NCBI RefSeq assembly: GCF_001854405.1
Contig: NZ_CP017718.1
Location: forward strand, 434,001 to 498,000
Length of the DNA: 64,000 bases
Reading direction: 5' to 3'
DNA from: Hyphomonas sp. Mor2
GTDB taxonomy: Bacteria > Pseudomonadota > Alphaproteobacteria > Caulobacterales > Hyphomonadaceae
In this document: positions 38,090 to 46,728 of the stretch, in pieces
How the letters are laid out: every line of letters begins with the position of its first letter
Position numbering within the stretch: the first letter of the stretch is position 1
Position numbers and translations under genes: made by a program
The notes under the pieces: model-generated
What the model saw: the letters and a program-made list of their open reading frames with translations, nothing else
The model's database searches: none
Told to the model about the DNA's origin: nothing

Positions 38090-38224
38090 TGGATCACCTC
38101 CTTTCAGCTGTTGAACGACTATGCCCGGACTGATGTGTTTCCGGACACCATGAATTAAGCATGACTCGTGCCTAATGAAAGGTGAATATGAGGCGCTCAC
38201 GGGATAATTTAATCTTGTGAACGA

Positions 38225-38259
38225 AAACCGCCCACAGACGAGACGTTTGTGAGCGGTTT
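38225..38259 (-). terminator. Rho-independent terminator of the RcnB-like gene
   Basis: Inverted repeat AAACCGCYCACA with an 11-base loop. The one mismatch on the plus strand is a G-U pair in the minus-strand RNA, and the minus strand continues TTTTCGTT. It lies 38 bp past the stop of the RcnB-like gene. Confidence 0.8.
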
Positions 38260-38296
38260 CGGATCGGCGACGATGCGCCTCGAGGGGAAGGGCGGC

Positions 38297-39385
38297 CTAG
38301 TCGGCGAGGGCTCCGATGACGAGACCGATAATCGCGCCAGTGGCAATCGAGGCGAGCACGGCGTCGCCGCTGTCATAGTCATGCACCCAGTGATAGCCAT
38401 AAGGTGGTTCGTACAGGCCCCAATAATCATAATCACCGATGATGATCGTATTATTGTGGTAGCCATAGTGTCCGCCAATCCGGTATCTCGGCACATAGTG
38501 ACTATTGTAGACGAACCGGAAGGTTGGCCGCGAATAGTAGTAGAATGGCCGATGACCGTGATAGTAGAAGGCGCGCGGCGAATAGTGCCGGAAATTATGG
38601 CGGCGATTATGATGCCGACGATAATGATAGCCATTATGATAGCGATAATGGCGATTGAAGTTCCGGTGATGGCGCCAATAGCGGTCATAATTGTAGCGGC
38701 GATGGTTGCGATAGTGGCGATCGCGATGCGCATTGTTGTACCCGCGATCGTACCCTCGATTGTATGAGTTATCGCGGATACGGCGATTTTCGCGACGATT
38801 GTCGGCGCGACGCTCTGCCCGTCGATCCTGACGCCGTTCGAAGCGGCGGTCTGCCCGACGTTCCGCGCGCCGGTCCTGGCGTTGTTCAAAACGGCGATCT
38901 TCGCGACGTTCCGCGCGGCGCTCCTGGCGTTGCTCGAAGCGACGATCCTCACGGCGTTCTGCGCGGCGTTCCTGACGCCGTTCCATCTGGCGATCATCGC
39001 GACGCGCTTCACGGCGGCGCTCCTGACGCCGGTCCATCTGACGATCATCGCGGCGCGCTTCCCGGCGCCGTTCCTGGCGACGTTCTCCGCCACGGAGCTC
39101 GTTTGTGTCGCGGCGCGTCATGCTGCGCTCGCCTCGAATCTGGCTCTGCCCTGCATTGACGTCCCGGCGCCGTTCTCTCGGAAACCGCTCGTTGCGTTGA
39201 CGGTCGCCGCGGGCGCGGTTTTGTTCCCGTCGTTCGGTGCGTCGATCCACGCGGGGTTGATCGGCTTGTGATCTGATATTGCGCTCTGTCCGCTCGCCGC
39301 GGTCAGCAAACGCGACCGGCGCAAGCGTGGCGCCAGACAAGGCGATTGCCGCAACGGTTGCGGTCAATTTAGAGAGGATGGACAT
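38297..39385 (-). CDS. Exported RcnB-like protein with long Arg/Asp/Glu-rich repeat region
   Basis: About 362 residues from ATG 39385 (AGGAGG upstream), with a signal peptide (LTATVAAIALSGATLAPVAFA). Residues ~25-190 are very rich in Arg, Glu, Asp and Gln with near-perfect 16-17-residue repeats (RREDRRFEQRQDRRAE; REARRDDRQMDRRQERR). A His/Tyr/Arg-rich stretch follows (HRRYNYDRYWRHHRNFNRHY), and the C-terminus is RcnB-type (GLYEPPYGYHWV...AVLASIATGAIIGLVIGAL). RcnB modulates nickel/cobalt homeostasis in the periplasm; the His-rich stretch would suit metal binding, but the role here is unproven. Confidence 0.82.
   Translation of the reverse strand: MSILSKLTATVAAIALSGATLAPVAFADRGERTERNIRSQADQPRVDRRTERREQNRARGDRQRNERFPRERRRDVNAGQSQIRGERSMTRRDTNELRGGERRQERRREARRDDRQMDRRQERRREARRDDRQMERRQERRAERREDRRFEQRQERRAERREDRRFEQRQDRRAERRADRRFERRQDRRAERRADNRRENRRIRDNSYNRGYDRGYNNAHRDRHYRNHRRYNYDRYWRHHRNFNRHYRYHNGYHYRRHHNRRHNFRHYSPRAFYYHGHRPFYYYSRPTFRFVYNSHYVPRYRIGGHYGYHNNTIIIGDYDYWGLYEPPYGYHWVHDYDSGDAVLASIATGAIIGLVIGALAD
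38790..39080 (-). repeat. Tandem 48-51-bp coding repeats in the RcnB-like gene
   Basis: Five or six units of 16-17 codons repeat with few changes, for example RREDRRFEQRQERRAE, RREDRRFEQRQDRRAE and RRADRRFERRQDRRAE. The first two are nearly identical, so unit number is prone to change by slippage. Boundaries are approximate. Confidence 0.8.
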
Positions 39386-39502
39386 ACAGGTCCTCCTTTT
39401 CTCGTTCGGCGCCCCCTGGACGCCCGCAGTTTCGGCTGCTCGTGACAAGCCTTATCTCGCACCCTAGTTAGGCTCCCTGAATTGACCCTGAACGGAGCTT
39501 TC

Positions 39503-39937
39503 ATGTCCAATCGAGATCACGTATTCGTGACCGACACGCTTCAGATCCCTGAATGGGAGCTCAGTGAGCGATTCATTCGGGCCTCCGGGCCCGGTGGGCA
39601 GAATGTCAACAAGGTCTCCACGGCGGTGCAGCTGCGTTGGAATGTGCACGCGAGCTCCATCCCTGCGGCGGTGAAAGCACGGTTTCGCCGGCGATATGGG
39701 GCGCGGTTGACTCGGGAGGGAGATCTCGTCCTTGAGGTCAGTGACCATCGCAGTCAGGGGCTCAACCGCGAGGCTGCTCGCAAGCGCCTGGCCGATATGG
39801 TTCGCGCGGTCGCGACGCCGCCACGCAAGCGGATAAAGACCAAGCCGACGCGCGCTTCTGTGCGCCGCCGACTTGAGTCCAAGAAGCAGCGCGGCGCCGT
39901 GAAAGCGCTACGCGGCAAGATAAGCAAAGACGATTAG
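39503..39937 (+). CDS. arfB: Alternative ribosome-rescue factor, peptidyl-tRNA hydrolase
   Basis: About 144 residues from ATG 39503 (GGAG upstream). The RF-1-like catalytic domain has the GGQ loop (FIRASGPGGQNVNKVSTAVQLRW, GGQ near residues 32-34). The basic C-terminal tail (ATPPRKRIKTKPTRASVRRRLESKKQRG) enters the mRNA channel. ArfB (YaeJ) releases peptides from ribosomes stalled at mRNA 3' ends. This tail and length separate it from RF1/RF2, which are far longer and carry codon-recognition domains. It stands alone, divergent from the RcnB-like gene. Confidence 0.93.
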   Translation: MSNRDHVFVTDTLQIPEWELSERFIRASGPGGQNVNKVSTAVQLRWNVHASSIPAAVKARFRRRYGARLTREGDLVLEVSDHRSQGLNREAARKRLADMVRAVATPPRKRIKTKPTRASVRRRLESKKQRGAVKALRGKISKDD

Positions 39938-39944
39938 ATCCCGA

Positions 39945-40781
39945 TCAAGGGCGATTGAGACGTCCGTTCTGATAAGCGACAATACAATCGGCTGAATCGC
40001 GTTTCACATGACTGTCCGTCGTCAGGATCGAGCGACCTTCGCCCGTGAAACGATTATCGTCGCATGTGTTATCATCGGCGTACTCGCCGGAATTATTGCC
40101 GAAATCCAGGAACAGCGTGATCGATCCGGCTTCATACAGCGTCCGGCAATCGGTGGCGTCATGCAGGACATGATTTCGCTGATAGCTCCAATCGTCGCCA
40201 TCATCATGGAAGCGGGCATCGTCACAGGCATCGTCATTGGCGTAATCGCCGCTGTCATCGCCCCATTCAATTTGACCCACCGTCAGCTGTTCCTGTTCCT
40301 TGGGTTTCTTTTCTTCCCGCACCTGATCGGCAATGGCCGTCGTGGTCACCATGTTCAGTCGCAGATTCTGCAGGGTCTGACCGTGATCCAGGATCAAGTA
40401 ACGCGACAGCATCAACGCGCCCGAGTCCAGCTTTACCGCCTTGATGGCAGACCATCTCTGATTGACGTCATTGGCATATTCAACGTCGAAATCCCCTTCC
40501 AGAACAACGAAGAATTCGACCCCGAGACAGGGTTCCTGATCCTGATCGTCGCCGCTGCAGGCCTTGCCTTGGGCGCCGAATATCAGGTCTTCGTCAGTTT
40601 CTGCGACGAATCCGATCCCGGACGACAGGTCTTCCGTCACCGTGTAAGACGCGGAATTGATCACATAACGCATGTCCGCCTTGGTAATCGAGGTGATTTG
40701 CTCTGCATCCCGACTGGTGTCCTGTGCCTGCGCACCAAGGCATAATCCCATGGCGAGCATAGTTGTGGCGATAACTCTCAT
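39945..40781 (-). CDS. Exported YbjN-domain protein with two C-terminal Asp/Cys repeats
   Basis: 278 residues with a signal peptide (TTMLAMGLCLGAQAQ). Residues ~25-150 match the YbjN fold (ITKADMRYVINSASYTVTED; NQRWSAIKAVKLDSGALMLSRYLIL). The C-terminal ~120 residues hold two copies of a repeat: SGDYANDDACDDARFHDDG...DATDC, then SGEYADDNTCDDNRFTGEG...DSADC. Each has a conserved Asp cluster and two Cys, likely one disulphide plus metal or carbohydrate binding. Function unknown. GAGGGA precedes the start. Convergent with arfB (7-bp gap). Confidence 0.75.
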   Translation of the reverse strand: MRVIATTMLAMGLCLGAQAQDTSRDAEQITSITKADMRYVINSASYTVTEDLSSGIGFVAETDEDLIFGAQGKACSGDDQDQEPCLGVEFFVVLEGDFDVEYANDVNQRWSAIKAVKLDSGALMLSRYLILDHGQTLQNLRLNMVTTTAIADQVREEKKPKEQEQLTVGQIEWGDDSGDYANDDACDDARFHDDGDDWSYQRNHVLHDATDCRTLYEAGSITLFLDFGNNSGEYADDNTCDDNRFTGEGRSILTTDSHVKRDSADCIVAYQNGRLNRP

Positions 40782-40948
40782 AATGGTCCCTCACTCTTGT
40801 TCCGCGCAGGGCGCGGGGTACCGATTCCCAGCTCAGAGTCACACTTCCATGACAAAATGGCAAGGAATGGGCAGCGTCTGCTGTGGATGAACACCACCCG
40901 AATGCGTCGCTCAGGCTCGGTTGAATCGCATTGTGTATTGCTGCAGCC

Positions 40949-41479
40949 ATGATGAATCGCATCATGAAACCCCGAGCAGCCGCGCTTGCCCTTGCGGCGC
41001 CTCTGCTCTTCACCGCTCCGGCTTTGGCCGATCCCGGCTCGACGAGCAAGAGCGTCCATGGATCGCTTTCGATTCAAACCGAAAATGGCGGACTGACGCT
41101 TAGCCTCGGCGATCGTCGATATGGATCTTACAGCTATAGTTCGGATCGGTATTACGGTCATCGCGGGTATCAAAGCGATCGCCAGTATCGCAGGGCGGAG
41201 AAGCGTCAGGCCATTCGGGCATGCCGCCGGGCGATCCGCGCTGAAGCCGGCCATCGTGGATTCCACGATGTCGACTTTGACGATGGTCGCTATGCCGAGC
41301 GCATCGGGCCACGCGGTTTCCGCGTCACCTTTAACGAGGTGGAGTTTGAAGGCCGCCGCCGCGACATCGAACGCCCTGTGACCTGCATCGTCAGACGCGG
41401 AGATCAGGTTCGTGAGATCTATGGCATCCCGGAACGCCGCAATCGAGGCCACCGCCGTGGCCATCGCAGCTATTACTAA
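40949..41479 (+). CDS. Small exported Arg-rich protein of unknown function
   Basis: About 176 residues. Start unclear: ATG at 40949, 40952 and 40964 are in frame without a clear ribosome binding site; all precede the signal peptide (AAALALAAPLLFTAPALA|DPG). The mature part has a Tyr/Ser/Arg-rich segment (RRYGSYSYSSDRYYGHRGY), a compact domain with two Cys (IRACRRAIRAEAG; PVTCIVRRGDQVREIYGI) and a basic tail. The family is not recognised. Possibly disulphide-bonded and periplasmic. A clear terminator follows the stop by about 35 bp. Confidence 0.65.
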   Translation: MMNRIMKPRAAALALAAPLLFTAPALADPGSTSKSVHGSLSIQTENGGLTLSLGDRRYGSYSYSSDRYYGHRGYQSDRQYRRAEKRQAIRACRRAIRAEAGHRGFHDVDFDDGRYAERIGPRGFRVTFNEVEFEGRRRDIERPVTCIVRRGDQVREIYGIPERRNRGHRRGHRSYY

Positions 41480-41513
41480 GAACTAGTCCTCACTTTCAGA
41501 ATGAAAGGCGTGA

Positions 41514-41542
41514 GACGGGCTTCCCCTTGGGGAGGCCCGTTT
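41514..41542 (+). terminator. Rho-independent terminator
   Basis: Stem ACGGGCTTCCCC / GGGGAGGCCCGT with a 2-base loop (one G-U pair), followed by TTTTG, after the Arg-rich exported protein gene. Confidence 0.85.
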
Positions 41543-41622
41543 TGCTATTCTGCCGCCTTGCTCTTCGCGAGCGCAGCATTAAAACCCGTGCACGGACAGA
41601 GATTTCGGGGAGGTGAACCCAG

Positions 41623-43155
41623 ATGCAAGACGTGATCGAGGCCCTTGAGGCAAAACGGGAAGAGGCCCGACTTGGCGGCGGCAAGGCACGTATCGAACGT
41701 CAGCACGAGAAGGGTAAACTGACGGCGCGCGAGCGGGTCCAGCTTCTCCTGGATGATGGCAGCTTTGAAGAAACCGACATGTTTGTCGAACACCGCAGCC
41801 ACGATTTCGGCATGGAAAAACAGCGTATTCCAGGCGATGGTGTGGTGACTGGCCTTGGCACGGTGAATGGGCGGCTGGTCTATGTGTTCTCAAAGGACTT
41901 CACCGTGTTTGGTGGCTCTCTGTCGCTGGCGCAATCCGAGAAGATCGTGAAAGTGCAAAAGGCTGCGGCCAAGGTTGGGGCGCCGGTCATCGGCATTTTC
42001 GATGCGGGCGGCGCGCGGATCCAGGAAGGCGTAGACAGTCTTGCGGGCTATGCCGACATTTTCATGGAGAATGTGCTGTCTTCAGGCGTCATTCCGCAAA
42101 TCTCGGTCATCATGGGGCCGTGTGCAGGCGGTGATGTTTACTCGCCCGCACTGACCGATTTCATCTTCATGGTGAAAGACACCTCCTACATGTACGTGAC
42201 CGGTCCGGACGTGGTGAAGACGGTGACCAATGAAGAGGTTACGCACGAGACCCTCGGCGGTGCTTCTGTACATGCGGCCAAGTCCGGCGTCGTCGATGGC
42301 GCCTTCGAGAACGATATTGAAGCGCTGACACAAATGCGCCGCCTGATCGACTTCCTGCCGGGCTCAAACCGCGAGGAACCGCCGGTGCGCCCGACCTTCG
42401 ATACGATTGAGCGCCAGGATGAGAGTCTCGACACGCTGATCCCGGAAAATCCCAACCAGCCCTACGATATGAAAGAGCTGATCGAGAAGACCGTCGATGA
42501 AGGCGACTTTTTCGAAATCAGCCCCGCCTTTGGCGCAAATATCATTTGCGGTTTTGGCCGTATGGAAGGTTCGACCGTCGGCTTTGTGGCCAACCAACCG
42601 ATGACGCTGGCCGGGGTTCTGGACATTGATGCGTCCCGCAAAGGCGCGCGATTTGTCCGCTTCTGCGACTGTTTCAACATTCCCATTGTCACCTTCGTTG
42701 ACGTGCCGGGCTTCATGCCGGGGACCAAGCAGGAATATGGTGGTCTGATCAAACACGGCGCGAAACTGCTCTTTGCCTATGCCGAAGCGACCGTGCCGAA
42801 AGTCACCGTCATTACCCGGAAAGCCTATGGCGGCGCCTATGATGTGATGAGCTCCAAGCACCTGCGCGGCGACGTGAATTATGCCTGGCCGACGGCTGAG
42901 ATCGCCGTGATGGGCGCCAAGGGCGCTGTAGAGATCATCTTCCGCAAGGACATTGGCGACGAGGCGAAGATTGCCGAGCACACCAAGAATTACGAAGACA
43001 ATTTTGCCAACCCTTATGTCGCCGCCCGCAAAGGTTATATTGACGATATCATCATGCCGCACTCCACCCGACGCCGGGTGGCGAAGGCGCTACGGACGCT
43101 AAAAGGGAAAGAGCTGAGTAATCCGTGGAAGAAGCACGATAATATTCCGCTTTAA
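41623..43155 (+). CDS. pccB: Acyl-CoA carboxylase beta subunit, propionyl-CoA carboxylase type
   Basis: 510 residues, the standard length for PccB. Carboxyltransferase subunit: moves CO2 from biotin to propionyl-CoA giving methylmalonyl-CoA, the precursor for the mutase at 0.4-5 kb. Signatures: [75 protein letters not shown], and late [48 protein letters not shown] precedes the ATG. The biotin-carrying alpha subunit pccA is not next to it, so it must lie elsewhere. A short DUF1330 gene follows by 14 bp. Related methylcrotonyl or acetyl-CoA enzymes are less likely by sequence. Confidence 0.93.
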   Translation: MQDVIEALEAKREEARLGGGKARIERQHEKGKLTARERVQLLLDDGSFEETDMFVEHRSHDFGMEKQRIPGDGVVTGLGTVNGRLVYVFSKDFTVFGGSLSLAQSEKIVKVQKAAAKVGAPVIGIFDAGGARIQEGVDSLAGYADIFMENVLSSGVIPQISVIMGPCAGGDVYSPALTDFIFMVKDTSYMYVTGPDVVKTVTNEEVTHETLGGASVHAAKSGVVDGAFENDIEALTQMRRLIDFLPGSNREEPPVRPTFDTIERQDESLDTLIPENPNQPYDMKELIEKTVDEGDFFEISPAFGANIICGFGRMEGSTVGFVANQPMTLAGVLDIDASRKGARFVRFCDCFNIPIVTFVDVPGFMPGTKQEYGGLIKHGAKLLFAYAEATVPKVTVITRKAYGGAYDVMSSKHLRGDVNYAWPTAEIAVMGAKGAVEIIFRKDIGDEAKIAEHTKNYEDNFANPYVAARKGYIDDIIMPHSTRRRVAKALRTLKGKELSNPWKKHDNIPL

Positions 43156-43169
43156 CAGGAGATGCTTCG

Positions 43170-43487
43170 ATGACAGACATCCCAGTCTACATGGTCGTGA
43201 ATCTGGCTGAAATTACAGACGCCGAAACGTATCGCCAGTATGAGAAGGGTTTCTTCCCGATCCTCAAAAAGCATGGCGGTGAGTTTGTGACATTCGATGA
43301 TTCGATCGAGACACTCGAAGGAGAGAACCCGCCCCGAGGACGAATGATCATCTTCAAGTTCCCGAGTGAAGAAGCGGCCAAAGGCTGGTATGATGATCCA
43401 GAGTATCAGGCGATTTCAAAACATCGCCGAGCCGGAACCAAGTTGAACTATCTTACGCTCGTGCATGGAATGCCACCGCGCGTCTAG
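43170..43487 (+). CDS. DUF1330 family protein
   Basis: 105 residues of the dimeric ferredoxin-like DUF1330 type: VYMVVNLAEITDAETYRQYEKGF at the start, GRMIIFKFPSEEAAKGWYDDPEYQAISKHR in the middle. Function unknown; some relatives bind small hydrophobic molecules. GGAG lies ahead of the ATG. Only 14 bp separates it from pccB, so it is likely co-transcribed, but no link to propionyl-CoA metabolism is established. Confidence 0.88.
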   Translation: MTDIPVYMVVNLAEITDAETYRQYEKGFFPILKKHGGEFVTFDDSIETLEGENPPRGRMIIFKFPSEEAAKGWYDDPEYQAISKHRRAGTKLNYLTLVHGMPPRV

Positions 43488-43493
43488 GCCGGG

Positions 43494-43940
43494 TCAGTTT
43501 GCGCCAGCCAACTCGCACAAAACCGCACGCGTCGCCGGCTTAAGCCGCATGAACGACTCTTTGACCTCTGCTGGCGCGCGATCGCCGCAAGTCAATTTCG
43601 CCAGGGCGACAACTGTATCCGAATGATCCTCAACTTCGCCGCTCGGGCCGATGACCGGGCGCATGATGTGCCAGTCGCCGTTGACGTCTTTGACATGCAC
43701 GGCGCGGCCGCTCAGCTGCGCGACCATGGTCTGGGTGACGACTTCTTCGCTCGCTGGCAGCTCGACAATGAAGGGGCCGCGATCATTGATGTCGAATTCG
43801 GCCGAACCAGCTGCCAGGTAGAGCTCTTCCTTCGCCGCCAGACGGTCCTGAAACCCGACGAACAGGACAATGAACGCGATCACGGCGATCTGCAGCCAGC
43901 GGTCCTGCCTCAATGCTTCCACAAGTCTGTTCAGCATCAT
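43494..43940 (-). CDS. Membrane-anchored hypothetical protein after tadG-like gene
   Basis: About 148 residues with one N-terminal helix (LQIAVIAFIVLFVGF) and a periplasmic domain of ~100 residues (FIVELPASEEVVTQTMVAQLSGRAVHVKDVNGDWHIMRP; two Cys near TCGDR and LCEL). The family is not recognised. Two adjacent in-frame ATGs (43940, 43937); GAGG spacing favours 43937 slightly. It begins 18 bp after the TadG-like stop on the same strand, so the two probably share a transcript. Confidence 0.65.
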   Translation of the reverse strand: MMLNRLVEALRQDRWLQIAVIAFIVLFVGFQDRLAAKEELYLAAGSAEFDINDRGPFIVELPASEEVVTQTMVAQLSGRAVHVKDVNGDWHIMRPVIGPSGEVEDHSDTVVALAKLTCGDRAPAEVKESFMRLKPATRAVLCELAGAN

Positions 43941-43958
43941 CGCCTCGATTTTGGCGGA

Positions 43959-45176
43959 TTAGTTCACCAGGGTCAGTTGTGACAGCTGGCTTGCGATCGC
44001 GTCATACGCTGCCAGGAGCTCAGTCCCGTTACCGGCGTCGAAGAAGCGGCTATCATCACCGGTACAGTCTTTCAGCGTATTCTTGGCGGCGGTCGGGGCC
44101 TGAAAGGCCACGGCGTAGACGCGGACACCGGCGTCGCGCATTTCACCGCACATCTTCTTTGCCTGAGTGTTACTGTCGCCCATACCGGCTTCATAGGCGG
44201 TGTTGAACTGGCCATCGGTCATCAGAACCACGGCTTTGACGGAATGCGGTTCCGTATAAGACAATGGCGCAGACGCGGTCGGCCACAAATCGTCCCAATC
44301 GGGTGCGATCAGATACCAGGACCAGGCGACGCCGAGGTGACCAGCGGTCAGACCACCTGCGGACAGGCTGTCAATCGCGGTGTCGAACGCGGTGAGATCA
44401 TCGGTCAGTGGCAGCAGGCTGGAATCGGGACAAGACGGGGCTTCGTCGCCAACATATTTGCCCAGCTGAGGCTCATCATCGGTCCAGGCGGCTGTACCGG
44501 TGCGTTCTGAGACACAGACCTTGTCCAGGCCATCGCCATCAGAGTCGTCGGTTGAGAGATTTCCCTGAGCTTCATTGCCGTAGATTCCCGCATTTACCGA
44601 GGCAGCGTAGCTGACAAAGGAAATCCGGACGCGGTTGCCGGACGTCGGCGTGATCAGTGTGCTCGCAGTCTGTTTCGCCGCTGCTTTCAGATCAGTGAGC
44701 TTCTGACCGTCCATCGAGCCGGATACGTCCAGCATGAGGGCAAGGTCCAGCTTGGTCAGGTTGGCGCGCGCGGTTGATTGACTGATGGAGTCCATATTTG
44801 CGCGGGTCAGCGCTTCACCAAGCATGGTCGGTGTCTGACAGGACGCCTGGACCATCACTGTACCGGTGGCACGGTTCACCGTGACGGTTGCGTCGAGGCA
44901 ATTCACGTCGGTATGACGACCCAGCAGGTTGGCCTGATAAGCGCCTTGAGCGATGGCCTCGATCTCGGCATCCGTCTTGGTGGCGTCTTCCAGCGCGCGG
45001 GCGCCGGCCAGAGAGGCGGCGTCAATCGCAGCCTGTAATTGTTGATTGGTGCTCACATGACGTGAGCTGTCGACCGCAAACGCACCCACCAGAAGCAGGG
45101 GCACCGCAATCAGTGCAAAAATCATCGCCACATTGCCACGCGTATCTCGCGCGAACTTTACGCAGTTGGTCCTCAT
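43959..45176 (-). CDS. TadG-like pilus assembly protein with von Willebrand A domain
   Basis: About 405 residues from ATG 45176 (GGGAG upstream). The N-terminus is a TadE/TadG-type transmembrane start (RDTRGNVAMIFALIAVPLLLVGAFAVD), followed by a Tad-like helical region (QAAIDAASLAGARAL). The C-terminal VWA domain has a MIDAS motif, DLALMLDVSGSMDGQKLTDLK, and AVVLMTDGQFNTA. Two Cys pairs (CVSER/SCPDS and CGEMR/CTGDD) suit an extracytoplasmic domain. TadG acts in Tad (Flp) pilus biogenesis; whether this VWA form is a true TadG is uncertain because no other tad genes are nearby. Confidence 0.85.
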   Translation of the reverse strand: MRTNCVKFARDTRGNVAMIFALIAVPLLLVGAFAVDSSRHVSTNQQLQAAIDAASLAGARALEDATKTDAEIEAIAQGAYQANLLGRHTDVNCLDATVTVNRATGTVMVQASCQTPTMLGEALTRANMDSISQSTARANLTKLDLALMLDVSGSMDGQKLTDLKAAAKQTASTLITPTSGNRVRISFVSYAASVNAGIYGNEAQGNLSTDDSDGDGLDKVCVSERTGTAAWTDDEPQLGKYVGDEAPSCPDSSLLPLTDDLTAFDTAIDSLSAGGLTAGHLGVAWSWYLIAPDWDDLWPTASAPLSYTEPHSVKAVVLMTDGQFNTAYEAGMGDSNTQAKKMCGEMRDAGVRVYAVAFQAPTAAKNTLKDCTGDDSRFFDAGNGTELLAAYDAIASQLSQLTLVN

Positions 45177-45259
45177 CACGTGCGTCTCCCGAGTGCCATA
45201 TGGGCACATCCACGTTGTACTCGCGTGATAGGCGAGCAAGCCGTGTGCCAGTTCGCGTA

Positions 45260-45275
45260 TTAAGAATTAGGTAAC
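45260..45275. promoter_or_regulatory. Near-consensus CtrA-type site (TTAA-N7-GTAAC)
   Basis: TTAAGAATTAGGTAAC fits the Caulobacterales CtrA box TTAA-N7-TTAAC with one mismatch in the second half. It lies between the TadG-like gene and the divergent globin gene. Such short sites are common by chance, so this is weak. Confidence 0.3.
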
Positions 45276-45332
45276 TCTACTGCGACCTTGACGGGGCTTG
45301 TTTCGCGGTGTGAGGCACGGATAAAAACGCTT

Positions 45333-45725
45333 ATGAATCTGATCTCTGCCTTCAATCAAAGCTTGGAAGTCGTGGCTGAGCGCTGCGAAGACGTGGTGCC
45401 ACCGGTCTATGCGGAGTTGTTCCAGCGCTACCCGGAATTCGAGGAATTGTTCGTCCTCGACACAGATATGGGCGCTCGCGGGCATATGCTGAACGAGGCC
45501 CTGGTCATGGCCGAGGGCTTGTTGAAAGACGATCCGGTGGCCGTCAGTTTCATTTCGGCTGAACGGATGAATCATGAAGGCTATGGCATTGGCGATGAGG
45601 TCTTCGAAGGCTTCTTCATCGTCCTGGCAAACGTGTTCAAACGCCTCGCCGGCGAGGCCTGGTCAGAAGACATGACCGCGGCATGGGTGGCAGTAACGAA
45701 ACACGCGGCGACTGCAAAATTGTAA
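45333..45725 (+). CDS. Globin-family protein
   Basis: About 130 residues from ATG 45333, the size of a single-domain globin. The A-B helices read FNQSLEVVAERCEDVVPPVYAELFQRYPEFEELF. The probable proximal His is in AERMNHEGYGI, followed by DEVFEGFFIVLANVFKRLAGEAWSEDMTAAWVAV, a typical G-H helix end. Haem binding would allow oxygen or NO chemistry, but no reductase domain is present, so it is not a full flavohaemoglobin. It stands before a DUF6249 gene with an 82-bp gap. Family call good, activity unproven. Confidence 0.75.
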   Translation: MNLISAFNQSLEVVAERCEDVVPPVYAELFQRYPEFEELFVLDTDMGARGHMLNEALVMAEGLLKDDPVAVSFISAERMNHEGYGIGDEVFEGFFIVLANVFKRLAGEAWSEDMTAAWVAVTKHAATAKL

Positions 45726-45807
45726 TCCGCCTGCATCCAATCGCACCAGCGTTTGCATCTCTATCTGTAAGCCCACAAACTGGGCCTCAAGATAAGGAAG
45801 CAAGAGT

Positions 45808-46167
45808 ATGGAAGATATCGTCATTCCAATTTTCATTTTCAGTTCGATCGTCGCGGTGATCTGGCTGTTTAGCCACTACAATTTCAAGAAGCGCCTGACC
45901 GCCCATGAAACGCTGCGTCTGGCGGTTGAGAAGGGCCAGGAAGTCTCACCCGAATTGGTCGAGCGGATGTCCTATCTGAACGATCCGGCCAAATCGGATC
46001 TGCGGCGCGGCATTCTGCTGATCGCTTTTGGTCTCGCGTTTATTTGCCTCGGCCTGCTGGTTCCGCATGATGAACCCGAAGCCTTTCGCGGTATGATGGG
46101 GGTCTCTTCATTCCCGATCATTCTGGGCGCGGCCTATCTCGGCCTATGGCGATTCAGCCACGACTAG
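45808..46167 (+). CDS. DUF6249-like small membrane protein
   Basis: 119 residues with a helix at each end of the chain (IVIPIFIFSSIVAVIWLFSHY and GILLIAFGLAFICLGLLV, then PIILGAAYLGLWRF). The middle HETLRLAVEKGQEVSPELVERMSY is typical of the short proteins found ahead of ECF sigma factor genes. AAGGAAG precedes the start. Role unknown. The sigma gene begins 23 bp later, so these and the following membrane protein form one operon. Confidence 0.78.
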   Translation: MEDIVIPIFIFSSIVAVIWLFSHYNFKKRLTAHETLRLAVEKGQEVSPELVERMSYLNDPAKSDLRRGILLIAFGLAFICLGLLVPHDEPEAFRGMMGVSSFPIILGAAYLGLWRFSHD

Positions 46168-46190
46168 TCGCCGGGGCGGAGGGGAGACCG

Positions 46191-46715
46191 GTGATCACCG
46201 ATCTGGATCTGGCGCACGACGCTGCCTCCGGACAGGAGGCAGCGTTCGAAACCCTGGTGCGGCGCTATCAGGGGACCGTCCGCGGTTTGACCCGCCGATT
46301 GGCGGCGCGACCTGTCGAAGCCGATGATCTGGCGCAAGCGGCTTTCCTGACCGCCTGGCGCAAGATCGCCACTTATCGCGGTGGCTCGTTCAAGGCCTGG
46401 CTGTGCACGATTGCCTATCGGGAGTTCTTGCAGGCGCGGCGCAAGCAGAAGCCCGAGGTTGAATTTGACGAAAGCGCTCACGTGATCGCTTTTGACATCT
46501 CGGCCGCGCGGATGGCCGATCACATGGACCTTGATCGCGCCTTGAAGAGTCTGCCTGAAAACCAGCGCATTTGCGTGGTTTTGTGTGTGGCGGCCGGACT
46601 CAGCCACGCAGAAGCCGCGGGCGCGACAGGATTCCCATTGGGTACGGTGAAGTCCCATGTCAGCCGCGGCGTCGCGGCGCTTCGCAAACAGCTTGCCCCC
46701 GGCAATGTGGCGTGA
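46191..46715 (+). CDS. ECF-type RNA polymerase sigma factor
   Basis: About 174 residues from GTG 46191, chosen because GGCGGAGGGGAG lies directly upstream; an ATG at 46146 inside the preceding gene has no such site. Region 2: AFETLVRRYQGTVRGLTRRLAARPVEADDLAQAAFLTAWRKIATY. Region 4: ALKSLPENQRICVVLCVAAGLSHAEAAGATGFPLGTVKSHVSRGVAALRK. It directs RNA polymerase to a specific promoter set. It is followed within 13 bp by a membrane protein that could be its anti-sigma factor. No autoregulated promoter sequence is obvious. Confidence 0.92.
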   Translation: MITDLDLAHDAASGQEAAFETLVRRYQGTVRGLTRRLAARPVEADDLAQAAFLTAWRKIATYRGGSFKAWLCTIAYREFLQARRKQKPEVEFDESAHVIAFDISAARMADHMDLDRALKSLPENQRICVVLCVAAGLSHAEAAGATGFPLGTVKSHVSRGVAALRKQLAPGNVA

Positions 46716-46728
46716 TGGAGTAGAGAAG

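Noticed and set aside
38090-38105. Possible 3' end of a 16S rRNA gene (TGGATCACCTCCTTTC)
   Set aside because: Only the last 16 bases match; the sequence on the 5' side is not rRNA. On the other strand it is a perfectly placed ribosome binding site, which explains it better.
38209-39093. 294-residue open frame overlapping the RcnB-like gene on the same strand
   Set aside because: It is a frame-shifted reading of the repetitive RcnB-like gene: repetitive, no signal peptide, no ribosome binding site. The other frame has signal peptide and RcnB-type C-terminus.
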